Positions 17,394 through 25,191 of a DNA stretch of 64,000 nucleotides are shown here, piece by piece. This DNA is from Lachnospiraceae bacterium (GTDB lineage Bacteria; Bacillota; Clostridia; Lachnospirales; Lachnospiraceae). Within the stretch, counting starts at the first letter, position 1; each line of letters begins with the position of its first letter. Position numbers and translations under genes: made by a program. The stretch spans positions 18,766 to 82,765 of the forward strand of contig SVFN01000021.1 in the NCBI GenBank assembly GCA_015056815.1, read 5' to 3'. The notes beneath the pieces were generated by a model. The model was not told the origin of the DNA and did not search any database. It worked only from the letters and a program-made list of their open reading frames with translations.

Positions 17394-18572
17394 TCATCCG
17401 TCTTTAGCATCAAGGTATCTCTTTTTCCCAACTTCCTTCTCCTCTCTTTCCCTCATAAGGGTAAATACGATCATATAGAATGGATAAAAATAATTGATAT
17501 ATATGCTGACATTATCGGTCGTCATGATCAGAAAGGAATACAAAAACATACCCATCACCGCAACATAAGACGCGGTCTTTATCCTCTTTGACAGGCGGCC
17601 CAGTATCCATCCGTACAAAAGCCAGTAGGCAATAAAGCATACAAAGCCGATCTCCATGTATAATACCAGAATATCATTGTGTGCCAACGTATAGGAAGGA
17701 ATCTCGAAGCCAAGTACATACTGATGTCCCATTCCAAGCCCTGCTCCCGGATAAGACGGCGAAAATTCAAAAAAACGGGCCAGTCTGGTATAGATATTGG
17801 CACGCCCCATCGTATTGATCTTATATTTGGCTGTAAATGCTGCAAGGGCACCGTTTTTAATGACATAGATATACAGAACCATCATAACGGTCATGCACCA
17901 GTAAGCGGTCTTCACAAAAAAGAAACGTAACCTCCTGCTGCGAAACAGCTCCACCAGAAACACAAAGGCAGTCATCGCAAATGCCGCAAGCATCCCGATC
18001 CTCTTATCCGCTAGAAACAGAAGGACCAAAGCCGCCATGGTATAAACGTATCTCTTACGATAGACATAATAGATCACATAAGCGCCCAGAATAAACGCAT
18101 ACTGTGACTCCATCAGATTCGCTCTGGAAAAATGCCTGACACCCCAGATCAGAAATACGATCGCGATCCCCCAAAACTGCATATCCAAATACTCGGGCAG
18201 CTTCTCTTCCATGAAAGCGGAAACGCAAAAAGCCAGTAGAAGCGGAAGCAGATAAAACATCGGATTCTTGAGGGAATCACTGTTTAAGGAGTCATTCCAG
18301 ATACAGAAAAACTCTCCTGCAAATATATAGAGAAGCCAGGGCAGAAAAAACAGCAGTCGATCTGTATAGTTTTCTCTTTTGTAAAGAAAGACCAGACACA
18401 TTCCACACAGCCCAAGCGCAAACAGATACTTTACCGAACCACTCCTGCCAAACACGGTAAACAGAAGGATGTTGCAAATGATCCACAGTACATTATGCAG
18501 TTGGAACGAAATATCCCGTAAGTCCATCCAGCCACCTGTCATACGATCCTGCTGTGATCGCCAATTCGTCAT
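17394..18572 (-). CDS. Wzy-like polysaccharide polymerase / O-antigen ligase family membrane protein
   Basis: 392 aa, roughly ten or more hydrophobic segments, low overall conservation, as usual for Wzy. The diagnostic part is a large extracytoplasmic loop (GRANIYTRLARFFEFSPSYP, GAGLGMGHQYVLG) followed by YTLAHNDILVLYMEIG, the conserved His-containing motif of the O-antigen ligase/polymerase family. It would link flipped repeat units. The ATG overlaps the stop of the GT4 gene by four bases (ATGA), but its binding site is weak; a later start at MDLRDISF is possible. Confidence 0.78.
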   Translation of the reverse strand: MTNWRSQQDRMTGGWMDLRDISFQLHNVLWIICNILLFTVFGRSGSVKYLFALGLCGMCLVFLYKRENYTDRLLFFLPWLLYIFAGEFFCIWNDSLNSDSLKNPMFYLLPLLLAFCVSAFMEEKLPEYLDMQFWGIAIVFLIWGVRHFSRANLMESQYAFILGAYVIYYVYRKRYVYTMAALVLLFLADKRIGMLAAFAMTAFVFLVELFRSRRLRFFFVKTAYWCMTVMMVLYIYVIKNGALAAFTAKYKINTMGRANIYTRLARFFEFSPSYPGAGLGMGHQYVLGFEIPSYTLAHNDILVLYMEIGFVCFIAYWLLYGWILGRLSKRIKTASYVAVMGMFLYSFLIMTTDNVSIYINYFYPFYMIVFTLMREREEKEVGKKRYLDAKDG

Positions 18573-19744
18573 ACTTTACAGATCTCTCTGTAGATTTTCA
18601 TGAGCCGCTCATAATTGGCCCGCTGTGTGTAATGCTCTCTGTAAACCTGCACGCTGCTTTCGGTCATATCCGTCAGTGCGTGGATTTTGTCATAAAGATC
18701 TTTGGAAGAATCATGCCGGAATCTCAGGCCTGTCACTCCGTCCTTCACCAGATTCCCGACGTTCCCGAGATCACTTCCAATGACCGGTGTCCCGCAGGCG
18801 AGACTCTCGGCGATCGTCATGGGAAACCCCTCGTAAAGCTGCGTCGGATGGATCATTGCCAGCGACTGTGCGAGAAGCTCCTTAACTTTGTCATTCTCCA
18901 CTTTACCCCAAAATCGGACATTGTCAAGCTTCGCATCGGCAGCCATCTGCTTAAAATACTCCAGTTCTTCACTGACACCACATATTATTAAATCATATTC
19001 CGGTATATTTTTCCATGTTTCTAAGAGAATTTTCATCCCTTTGATCGTCTCCGGTCTTCCCACATAAATAAATTGTGGTTTCCTCTGTGCAAAGGGAATG
19101 ATTTTTCTGTCAATATCCACAAAATTCGGTTTTACATACACTTTTTTGGCATCAAAAATCTTATTGCCGCTCCCCTGCAAAAGCTTCCCGCGGCTAAACT
19201 CTGTCAGACAGATAAAATAAACCTTCCGGTATGTCCCGAGCATCCTGTGGAATTTTAAGATCATGACACTGATCAGTGTCTGCGCAGTGCTGTTACGATA
19301 GCATTTGTGGCGGATCGCAGTCTGCAGTCCTTTTCTCACACACTCTTCGCAGTTATGCCCGTCTCTGTAGAAAAGTGCATTGGGGCAGACCATACGAAAA
19401 TTATGAACCGTCTGGACCACCGGGATCTTTTCGGAAAATGCCGCGTAAAAAACCGACGGACTCACCATGGTGAGCGTATTGTGTACATGCACAATGTCAA
19501 TCTTTTCTTTCCGGATCAGACGCTTTACCTCCCGGTAGGTTTTCACTGAAAAAACGGCACGAAAGGGCAGAAACAGTTTCTGCCGTATGCTCATATTCTT
19601 TATCTCTTCATTACTCCGGATATAGGTAACTACCCTGTGCCCGTTTTGCTCCAGCATCCGCTTCTCATTCTCAAAGACCGTATCCTCGCCGCCCTGTATC
19701 TGATAGCGGTTATGCACCAGCAAAATTCGATATTTCTTATCCAT
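18569..19744 (-). CDS. Family 4 glycosyltransferase
   Basis: 391 aa GT-B enzyme. N-terminal acceptor domain with ILLVHNRYQIQGGEDTVFE, typical of GT4 enzymes of capsule loci; C-terminal donor domain with PQFIYVGRPETIKGMKILLE, LIICGVSEE and the E-x7-E motif in YEGFPMTIAESLACGTPVIG. Retaining transferase building the repeat unit on the cytosolic face. Start at ATG 19744 (MDKKYRIL) with GGGAG upstream; the frame extends to 19789 without a better site. A central Cys-rich stretch (CPNALFYRDGHNCEECVRKG) is common in this subfamily. Sugar specificity cannot be read off. Confidence 0.85.
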   Translation of the reverse strand: MDKKYRILLVHNRYQIQGGEDTVFENEKRMLEQNGHRVVTYIRSNEEIKNMSIRQKLFLPFRAVFSVKTYREVKRLIRKEKIDIVHVHNTLTMVSPSVFYAAFSEKIPVVQTVHNFRMVCPNALFYRDGHNCEECVRKGLQTAIRHKCYRNSTAQTLISVMILKFHRMLGTYRKVYFICLTEFSRGKLLQGSGNKIFDAKKVYVKPNFVDIDRKIIPFAQRKPQFIYVGRPETIKGMKILLETWKNIPEYDLIICGVSEELEYFKQMAADAKLDNVRFWGKVENDKVKELLAQSLAMIHPTQLYEGFPMTIAESLACGTPVIGSDLGNVGNLVKDGVTGLRFRHDSSKDLYDKIHALTDMTESSVQVYREHYTQRANYERLMKIYREICKV

Positions 19745-19825
19745 GAACCACTTACTCCCGCACAACTTCTTTGTATCCGTTCCAAACACTTTGCCGTTCC
19801 CAACAGATGCGCAATGAATGTATTC

Positions 19826-20575
19826 TCACTTTTTCAAAAGAACCGCATGCAGGATAAATTTAAAATTCGTTGACATATAACGTTTAAACAATCGTTTCGG
19901 ATCCTGCATCAGACGATACAGCCATTCCAGACTGGCTTTTTGCATCCACATGGGCGCACGCTTGATATTATCCGCATGATAATCAAAGCCTGCACCGACT
20001 CCGATCATAAGCCCTTTCACTTTTCCTTTGTGTGCCGCCATCCAGTTTTCCTGTTTCGGAGCCCCCAATCCCACCCAGACAAAGTCCGGTTCTGTTTCGT
20101 TGATCATTTCCACGATCCCGGCATCTTCTTCCTCACTTAATCTGCGAAAGGGCGGTGAATACATTCCCGCGATCGTGATCCCCGGATAGCGCTCTTTGAG
20201 CTTCTCCTTTAAGAGATCCAGCGTTTCCTGTGTGCTTCCGTAAAAATAATGACGGTATCCATGCTGTGCGGAGATCGCAAAGATCTCGCCCATGAGATCC
20301 GGTCCCGTCACCCTCTTTGCCTCTTTGAATCCACGTTTTTTACATTCCACCGACAAGGGTTTCCCGTCCGGCAAAGCCATAAAAGCATGATTCTGCACCT
20401 TGCAATAAGAGGGATTTTCCATGCTCATGACCGTTGTATGCACATTGGATACACAGATATATTTCCCGGTCAGTTCTTTGATATGCTCTGTAAGATAAGA
20501 CAGAGTAAACGGCATGTCCACAGCCGCGATCTTTACCCCCAGTATCTCACACTTCGGAATCTCCTTTTCATTCAT
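19826..20575 (-). CDS. WecG/TagA/CpsF family glycosyltransferase (GT26)
   Basis: 249 aa. Start at ATG 20575 (MNEKEIPKCEILGVKI) after GCAGGATGG. Family signatures: VSNVHTTVMS near the N-terminus (catalytic Thr region), ALPDGKPLSVECKKRG, KRVTGPDLM, YFYGSTQETLDLLKEKL, and FVWVGLGAPKQENWMA. Homologues transfer ManNAc or ManNAcA to a lipid-linked GlcNAc on the inner membrane face. Here it probably adds an early or second sugar. Gaps of ~80 bases on both sides are wider than elsewhere in the run but contain no terminator. Confidence 0.88.
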   Translation of the reverse strand: MNEKEIPKCEILGVKIAAVDMPFTLSYLTEHIKELTGKYICVSNVHTTVMSMENPSYCKVQNHAFMALPDGKPLSVECKKRGFKEAKRVTGPDLMGEIFAISAQHGYRHYFYGSTQETLDLLKEKLKERYPGITIAGMYSPPFRRLSEEEDAGIVEMINETEPDFVWVGLGAPKQENWMAAHKGKVKGLMIGVGAGFDYHADNIKRAPMWMQKASLEWLYRLMQDPKRLFKRYMSTNFKFILHAVLLKK

Positions 20576-20663
20576 AATCCATCCTGCTCCTGTCATTCAT
20601 CACACATGCAAACCGGCAAAGTCCGGTATATCAGATCCGTCCCGCTGACTTCTTTCACCGCTT

Positions 20664-22130
20664 TTACTGTACCACGATCGTACCCATGATCTTAACATTC
20701 TGGCGGTCGCATACTTCGATCTCTTCCCTGATCTCACGATACAGCGACTTCCCTGCTGATTCCATCAAAAGTACATGGCCGCACTCGACCGATTTTTCAA
20801 GTGCCTCTGCATTATACAAAACGGATTTACCTGCGATCAGCTTCACCCCGGATTTATTCAATCCTTTTTGCAGCTCCTGCACGATCTTTTCTTCTTTCTT
20901 TTCCATCGCACAGCCTGTCACATAAATCTCTGAAATAGCATGGGCTTTTGCATACACTCTGATATTGGCAGCCGCCATCTCTACAGCTTCCTCGTATGCA
21001 AAATAGTGTCGTCCCATATGGCGCAGCTTCTCTATCCGGCTGTCCAGAAAGGAAAACCATTTCTTTTTGCTGTTCTCCTTTGTCAGAATGGTACTGTAGA
21101 GCTTCACTCCGTAAAGCTCCTCGAACGAATCCTCCACCATAAGGTGGTTATTTAACAGATAGCCTGCACATGCAATGACTGCTGCTGCCAGGATCCCCAT
21201 TATGAATCCAACAAGCATAAGCTTTTTGCCGACAGCAGGCTTCGCCTGCATGATCGCCTCCTCTTTACTGCTATCCTCCAAAAGCTCTGCTTCCAGATCC
21301 AGCGCTGCCAGATACTGTTTCTCCGCAGAAGAAAAAACATTTTCCATATTGGTGATCGTCTGAAGATAGTTATTGCCGCGCTCTACATTGATCTTCTGAT
21401 AAGAGAGCAGATCATTATCTGCCTTTCTGTTTATGGAAGAAGCAACCGGTATCAGTTCAAATACCCCCAGACTTTTTTGGATCACACTCTTTTGTTCGTC
21501 GATCTTTTCCTGAATCTTTGCCAGCAGTTTCCCGCAGTTTTCCTCACCGTCCGCATAGGCATAAATCGTAAGCATATGCTCTGCCGAATCCGAAATACTC
21601 TGCTGAGAGTTGCTGCCGGAAGTATTAAATCGGTCGGTTGCATCGAAGTCGATCGCTTCTGTCACATAAGGAGCCTGCGCTTCGTCCACTCCCAATGCTT
21701 CCTGCAGAAACGCCGTATCGTGGAGTACGCTCTGATAAGCGCCGACGATCGCTACTGCATTGTCCGTCCCCGCATCCGTCTCTCCCGCATGGTTATCCAC
21801 AAAATAAGTTAGAGTCCCCACATAAAAATCATTGGGGTTCAAACGCATCAGGTAGGAATTTGCCACATAATCATCCAGGATTTGCAGCGAATCACGATAT
21901 TGCAGATAGGTCGTCATCTTCCGTTGGGACGCCGCATCCAGGGTCGGGATCTGGCGATTCTGTATCGCAGCCTTGGATGCCTCAACCGACTGACTGCTTC
22001 TATAGTAGCTGATGGCACCTGCCAGAATCGAAAAAACAATGGCACAAAGAAGCATACTTCTCCACTTCAGGCAGACCGCCCATATCAAATCCAGTAAACT
22101 GATCTTCCTTTCCTTCTCCTGTCCTGTCAT
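20664..22130 (-). CDS. Wzz-like chain-length protein fused to a degenerate BY-kinase-like domain
   Basis: 488 aa from ATG 22130 (MTGQEKERK) preceded by GAGGAGGATGTC. TM1 at about residues 26-46 and TM2 at about 305-327 enclose a large outer domain, the polysaccharide co-polymerase layout controlling chain length. The cytosolic C-terminal ~140 residues look like a CpsD/YwqD-type tyrosine kinase domain that has lost its Walker A: EIYVTGCAMEKKEEKIVQEL occupies the P-loop place, while VLLMESAGKSLYREIREEIE and VKIMGTIVV keep the later strands. No Tyr-rich tail is present and no separate kinase or phosphatase gene is nearby. Assembly control may therefore not rely on tyrosine phosphorylation encoded here. 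Confidence 0.8.
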   Translation of the reverse strand: MTGQEKERKISLLDLIWAVCLKWRSMLLCAIVFSILAGAISYYRSSQSVEASKAAIQNRQIPTLDAASQRKMTTYLQYRDSLQILDDYVANSYLMRLNPNDFYVGTLTYFVDNHAGETDAGTDNAVAIVGAYQSVLHDTAFLQEALGVDEAQAPYVTEAIDFDATDRFNTSGSNSQQSISDSAEHMLTIYAYADGEENCGKLLAKIQEKIDEQKSVIQKSLGVFELIPVASSINRKADNDLLSYQKINVERGNNYLQTITNMENVFSSAEKQYLAALDLEAELLEDSSKEEAIMQAKPAVGKKLMLVGFIMGILAAAVIACAGYLLNNHLMVEDSFEELYGVKLYSTILTKENSKKKWFSFLDSRIEKLRHMGRHYFAYEEAVEMAAANIRVYAKAHAISEIYVTGCAMEKKEEKIVQELQKGLNKSGVKLIAGKSVLYNAEALEKSVECGHVLLMESAGKSLYREIREEIEVCDRQNVKIMGTIVVQ

Positions 22131-22152
22131 GACATCCTCCTCTTTATACAGA

Positions 22153-22932
22153 TCATTCCTTGTTTTCTTCTTTCTTCTGATAGATCCTGTATCCATCTAC
22201 TATCTCCACCTGCTCATAACCGTATTTTTCCAGCCGGAGATTCTTTTTGTGAACAACATATTCCACATCATATTTATCACAAATGGTCGCGATCAGTGCC
22301 GCATCCCGTTTTACGCTTTTTAATTGTGCATACAGTGTTTTGAAATCTTCGTTTTCCTCTTTGATCGTATAGCCCTGGATGTTTCGCCCGTACAGCAGCT
22401 CGATGTCATCCGTATACTGTCTGATATAATTGAACAGATTACGCGCCACCACCGCTTTGGGATGATCGTCTAATGCAAGCAGAGCCTCCGATACATCTAC
22501 CGCTTCCTGCGGAAGTTTATAAGTATTCTGCGCCGGAAGAAATCTTGCTCCGGTATAAACATTCGTCCCATACAGGACAAAAATAACGAGCATTCCCGCC
22601 ACAGGCACCCATTTCACCATGCGCCACTGTATTCTCTTTACCAGATCCACCGTCGCATAGCAGCAGATAAAGGCTTCACACAAAAACCAGTACAGCCTCC
22701 AGCAGATCCCTCCGGTCAGCTTATGCCAAACCGGCATATAAAGAAAGGGGTTAAACAACAGAACGAACAGCAAGAGCATGGCCCAGCCGATCTTCTGACG
22801 AAATTCCCGGTTGATCAAAAACAAATACAAAAAACAGCCCGCAAAAAGAAACAGAATGATCCCGTCACCTTTGTAGCGGGCATATTGTACCCACAACTGC
22901 AACAAGATCCATTCAAAACTTCCCTGAACCAT
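22153..22932 (-). CDS. Membrane protein resembling the C-terminal half of a GT-C-type glycosyltransferase
   Basis: 259 aa; starts at ATG 22932 after AGGAGAAGGGA. The first ~140 residues have four or so membrane helices, followed by an outer domain ending in ATICDKYDVEYVVHKKN and EIVDGYRIYQKKEE, the type of tail seen at the end of large polytopic GT-C enzymes. The upstream ORF at 23000-24094 looks like the matching N-terminal half. The 67 bases between contain in-frame stops, so this is either a naturally split protein or a broken gene now translated from its own binding site. No enzymatic motif of its own is visible. Confidence 0.5.
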   Translation of the reverse strand: MVQGSFEWILLQLWVQYARYKGDGIILFLFAGCFLYLFLINREFRQKIGWAMLLLFVLLFNPFLYMPVWHKLTGGICWRLYWFLCEAFICCYATVDLVKRIQWRMVKWVPVAGMLVIFVLYGTNVYTGARFLPAQNTYKLPQEAVDVSEALLALDDHPKAVVARNLFNYIRQYTDDIELLYGRNIQGYTIKEENEDFKTLYAQLKSVKRDAALIATICDKYDVEYVVHKKNLRLEKYGYEQVEIVDGYRIYQKKEENKE

Positions 22933-22999
22933 TCCCTTCTCCTATCCGATCCTCACATTCCTGCGGCCGTAATCCGCTCAGGCACGCTCTCTGTCTTCC

Positions 23000-24094
23000 T
23001 CATGAAGCGGCATACAAAATACCAAACACCAGATTGGGCAGGCAGGAAAGGACTCCCATAAACAGATTTCTCCAGGACCTATGTCTCAGTGCATACGAAA
23101 AACCGAAGCAGCCTACCAGTACTGCCGAATACACGATCCCGACACCGGACAATAAGCAGGCTCCCAGATTCACCACTCCGATCATAAGATGCCATCCCGG
23201 GTTGTCATAATCCGCATCAAACTGCAGCATTAATGCGATCATAAACGGAAGCAGTACTCCCGCAACGATCGATTTTCCCTGCCAGATCCTGGTGAGAAAA
23301 AAGGTCGCACTGGCATAAATGGAGATATATCCAAAAATCTCAAACACACATACCAGAATCAGAAACAGATACCGGTATTTTCGTTCGGGTAAAAGCATAT
23401 CCGCCAGAAGCAGGTAAGCTCCATATCCCATCAGTACCAGGAATACAGGAAGGACAGTATGCGCAAGCACCGTCGGATGAATGCAGGTCAATCTCGCCAA
23501 CAGGGCGAGCCAGATCGTCCAGGGACTGACCACATCTTTTTTCAGCTCACCGACCGGCTCCGGAAGCATCACTCCCGTATTCGGATGTGTCAGAAGCATT
23601 GTCCCGTTGTTCCACGCCGACACAGAATTGGCCATATATCTGGCATCATCTGCATCATAATGCGCATAACACACATACATATAGATCTGAACCGCGATCA
23701 ACGCGATCACGCATATCCCCAACATTTTTGTAAAAACTGTTTCTTCCGAAAGCCGGGGCCATCGCAGTCTGACTGTTTTCACTTCCTGTATTTGTGTACT
23801 CAGCCGCTCTTCGATCCTTCCTTCTTTTCTTCGAAGACTCCGGATAAATCTGCCGGCAAGGATTAAGAGAATCGAAAGGCACCACAAAAGAATTACCGGA
23901 TCCAGCTTCCGTTTCATCATGATCGCCGGTACCGCAATCGCCTCGAAAACTGCCCATCCGGTAAAACTACCGATCAGATAGTACAGGATGCTATTCTTTT
24001 TTATTTTGCAAAACTCACACACGATCTTTCCCAGAAAAACAGGAACGACCGCAAGCCAGATCAGGATCAGGATCCCTTTTCCCAAATAAGCCAT
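23000..24094 (-). CDS. Polytopic membrane protein (DUF6077-like), GT-C-like N-terminal half
   Basis: 364 aa, about nine or ten membrane helices. The first outer loop carries an acidic motif, AHYDADDARYMANSVSAWNN near residue 146, which recalls the catalytic Asp pair of GT-C polyprenyl-phosphate-dependent glycosyltransferases. Later LTRIWQGKSIVAGVLLPFMI is like the DUF6077 proteins common in Lachnospiraceae surface-glycan loci. It ends abruptly at LPNLVFGILYAAS and is followed after 67 bases by a 259-aa ORF that looks like the missing C-terminal part. Assignment is by memory of the family pattern, so moderate confidence; function is inferred. Confidence 0.6.
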   Translation of the reverse strand: MAYLGKGILILIWLAVVPVFLGKIVCEFCKIKKNSILYYLIGSFTGWAVFEAIAVPAIMMKRKLDPVILLWCLSILLILAGRFIRSLRRKEGRIEERLSTQIQEVKTVRLRWPRLSEETVFTKMLGICVIALIAVQIYMYVCYAHYDADDARYMANSVSAWNNGTMLLTHPNTGVMLPEPVGELKKDVVSPWTIWLALLARLTCIHPTVLAHTVLPVFLVLMGYGAYLLLADMLLPERKYRYLFLILVCVFEIFGYISIYASATFFLTRIWQGKSIVAGVLLPFMIALMLQFDADYDNPGWHLMIGVVNLGACLLSGVGIVYSAVLVGCFGFSYALRHRSWRNLFMGVLSCLPNLVFGILYAAS

Positions 24095-24107
24095 CTTCCT
24101 TCAACCA

Positions 24108-24989
24108 CTACACTGTCCGCAATTTCTTTCTCTGTGCCGCTTCACTCTCAGACATATACTTTACACCTGTGCCAAGCGCTTTGTGTACATCTCGTATGCG
24201 CTTATTCAGCATATCCATGGCATTGACCTCCAGGCTTGCCTTCTGATCGCTTCCCCACATTTCATGCGAAAGGGTCACATGGCGCTCGATCACGCAGGCT
24301 CCCAGTACAACCGCAGCGATGGTTGGCTCCAGATTTGCCTCATGTCCGCTGTAGCCTACCAGACAATCAAATCTCTCCTTCAGAGTCTGGATCATGCGAA
24401 GATTCAGATCTCCCACCGGTGCCGGATAAGCACTGTTGGTATGAAGCAGGATATAATCACCATGCCCGTTCTTCTCCAGGACTTCCACCGCATGATCTAC
24501 CTCTTCCATGGTAGTCATTCCGGTAGACAGGATCACCGGCTTCCCGCTCTTAGCCGCTTCTGCGATCATCTCATCGCGTCCGTTGGAAGCACTTGCCACC
24601 TTGATATACGGCACATCATATTTTAACAAAAACTCAAGACTCGGCATATCCCACGGCGAAGCACTCCAGGATAATCCCTTATCCTTGCAATAGGCATCGA
24701 TCACATCATACTGGGGCTTTTCGAACTCTACCCGGTATTTGTATTCCAAATAGGTCATTCTTCCCCATGGCGTATCTCGCATTACGCTCTTTTGTGCTTC
24801 AGGTACTGCAAGCTCCGGTGTCCTCTTCTGAAATTTCACACTGTTCCAGCCGGTCGCATTTGCCGCGTCCATCAGTTTTTTAGCGATATCAATATCTCCG
24901 TTATGATTGATGCCGATCTCTGCGATCATAAACGGATAACTTGTCTCATTAATGACATAATCCCCGATCTTAATCTCTTTATTTGCCAT
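24108..24989 (-). CDS. NeuB/SpsE-type nonulosonate synthase without SAF domain
   Basis: 293 aa, first gene of the long minus-strand run. TIM-barrel motifs match sialic-acid-type synthases: MIAEIGINHNGDIDIAKKLM, VKFQKRTPE, SASPWDMPSLEFL, KVASASNGRDE, ILSTGMTTMEEVD, LLHTNSAYPAP, GYSGHEANLEPT, and ERHVTLSHEMWGSDQKASLE. It stops soon after the barrel (EAAQRKKLRTV) with no SAF domain, which in NeuB covers the partner subunit's active site. It is a divergent paralogue of legI at 11421, with a different active-site loop (SPWD for TPFD). It may make a second nonulosonic or related keto-acid sugar; the product is unknown. Confidence 0.8.
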   Translation of the reverse strand: MANKEIKIGDYVINETSYPFMIAEIGINHNGDIDIAKKLMDAANATGWNSVKFQKRTPELAVPEAQKSVMRDTPWGRMTYLEYKYRVEFEKPQYDVIDAYCKDKGLSWSASPWDMPSLEFLLKYDVPYIKVASASNGRDEMIAEAAKSGKPVILSTGMTTMEEVDHAVEVLEKNGHGDYILLHTNSAYPAPVGDLNLRMIQTLKERFDCLVGYSGHEANLEPTIAAVVLGACVIERHVTLSHEMWGSDQKASLEVNAMDMLNKRIRDVHKALGTGVKYMSESEAAQRKKLRTV

Positions 24990-25069
24990 AACATTCTCCT
25001 TTTGCAGATCAATCTTTTCCTTTCATCTGTTCATTCCTTACGCTCACAAAGGAATCCGCTAATAGAAAC

Positions 25070-25098
25070 AGTATAATAAAAAATACAAAGAATAGCAA
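25070..25098 (-). promoter_or_regulatory. Sigma-A promoter of the 19-gene polysaccharide run
   Basis: On the minus strand TTGCTA (25093-25098) and TATACT (25070-25075) are 17 bases apart, about 80 bases upstream of the first gene. No other consensus promoter or terminator was noticed between it and 4185. Confidence 0.6.
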
Positions 25099-25142
25099 GG
25101 ATTATCTCTGATTCTTTCCCCCCGCCGCTTCTCCACGGTCAA

Positions 25143-25178
25143 AAGGCGTCTCCCGTTATCAAAAACGGGAAACGCCTT
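25143..25178 (-). terminator. Terminator after the first giant Ig-like gene
   Basis: Arms at 25143-25157 and 25164-25178 pair over 15 bases with one mismatch around a six-base loop and are followed on the minus strand by a short T run (TTTTGACC). It separates the surface-protein genes from the polysaccharide promoter. Confidence 0.65.
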
Positions 25179-25191
25179 CCGGACCGCTTCT

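Noticed and set aside
21796..21804. Perfect DnaA box (TTATCCACA) within the wzz gene
   Set aside because: Single site inside a coding region; expected by chance in 64 kb and not comparable to the cluster at 46993-47063.
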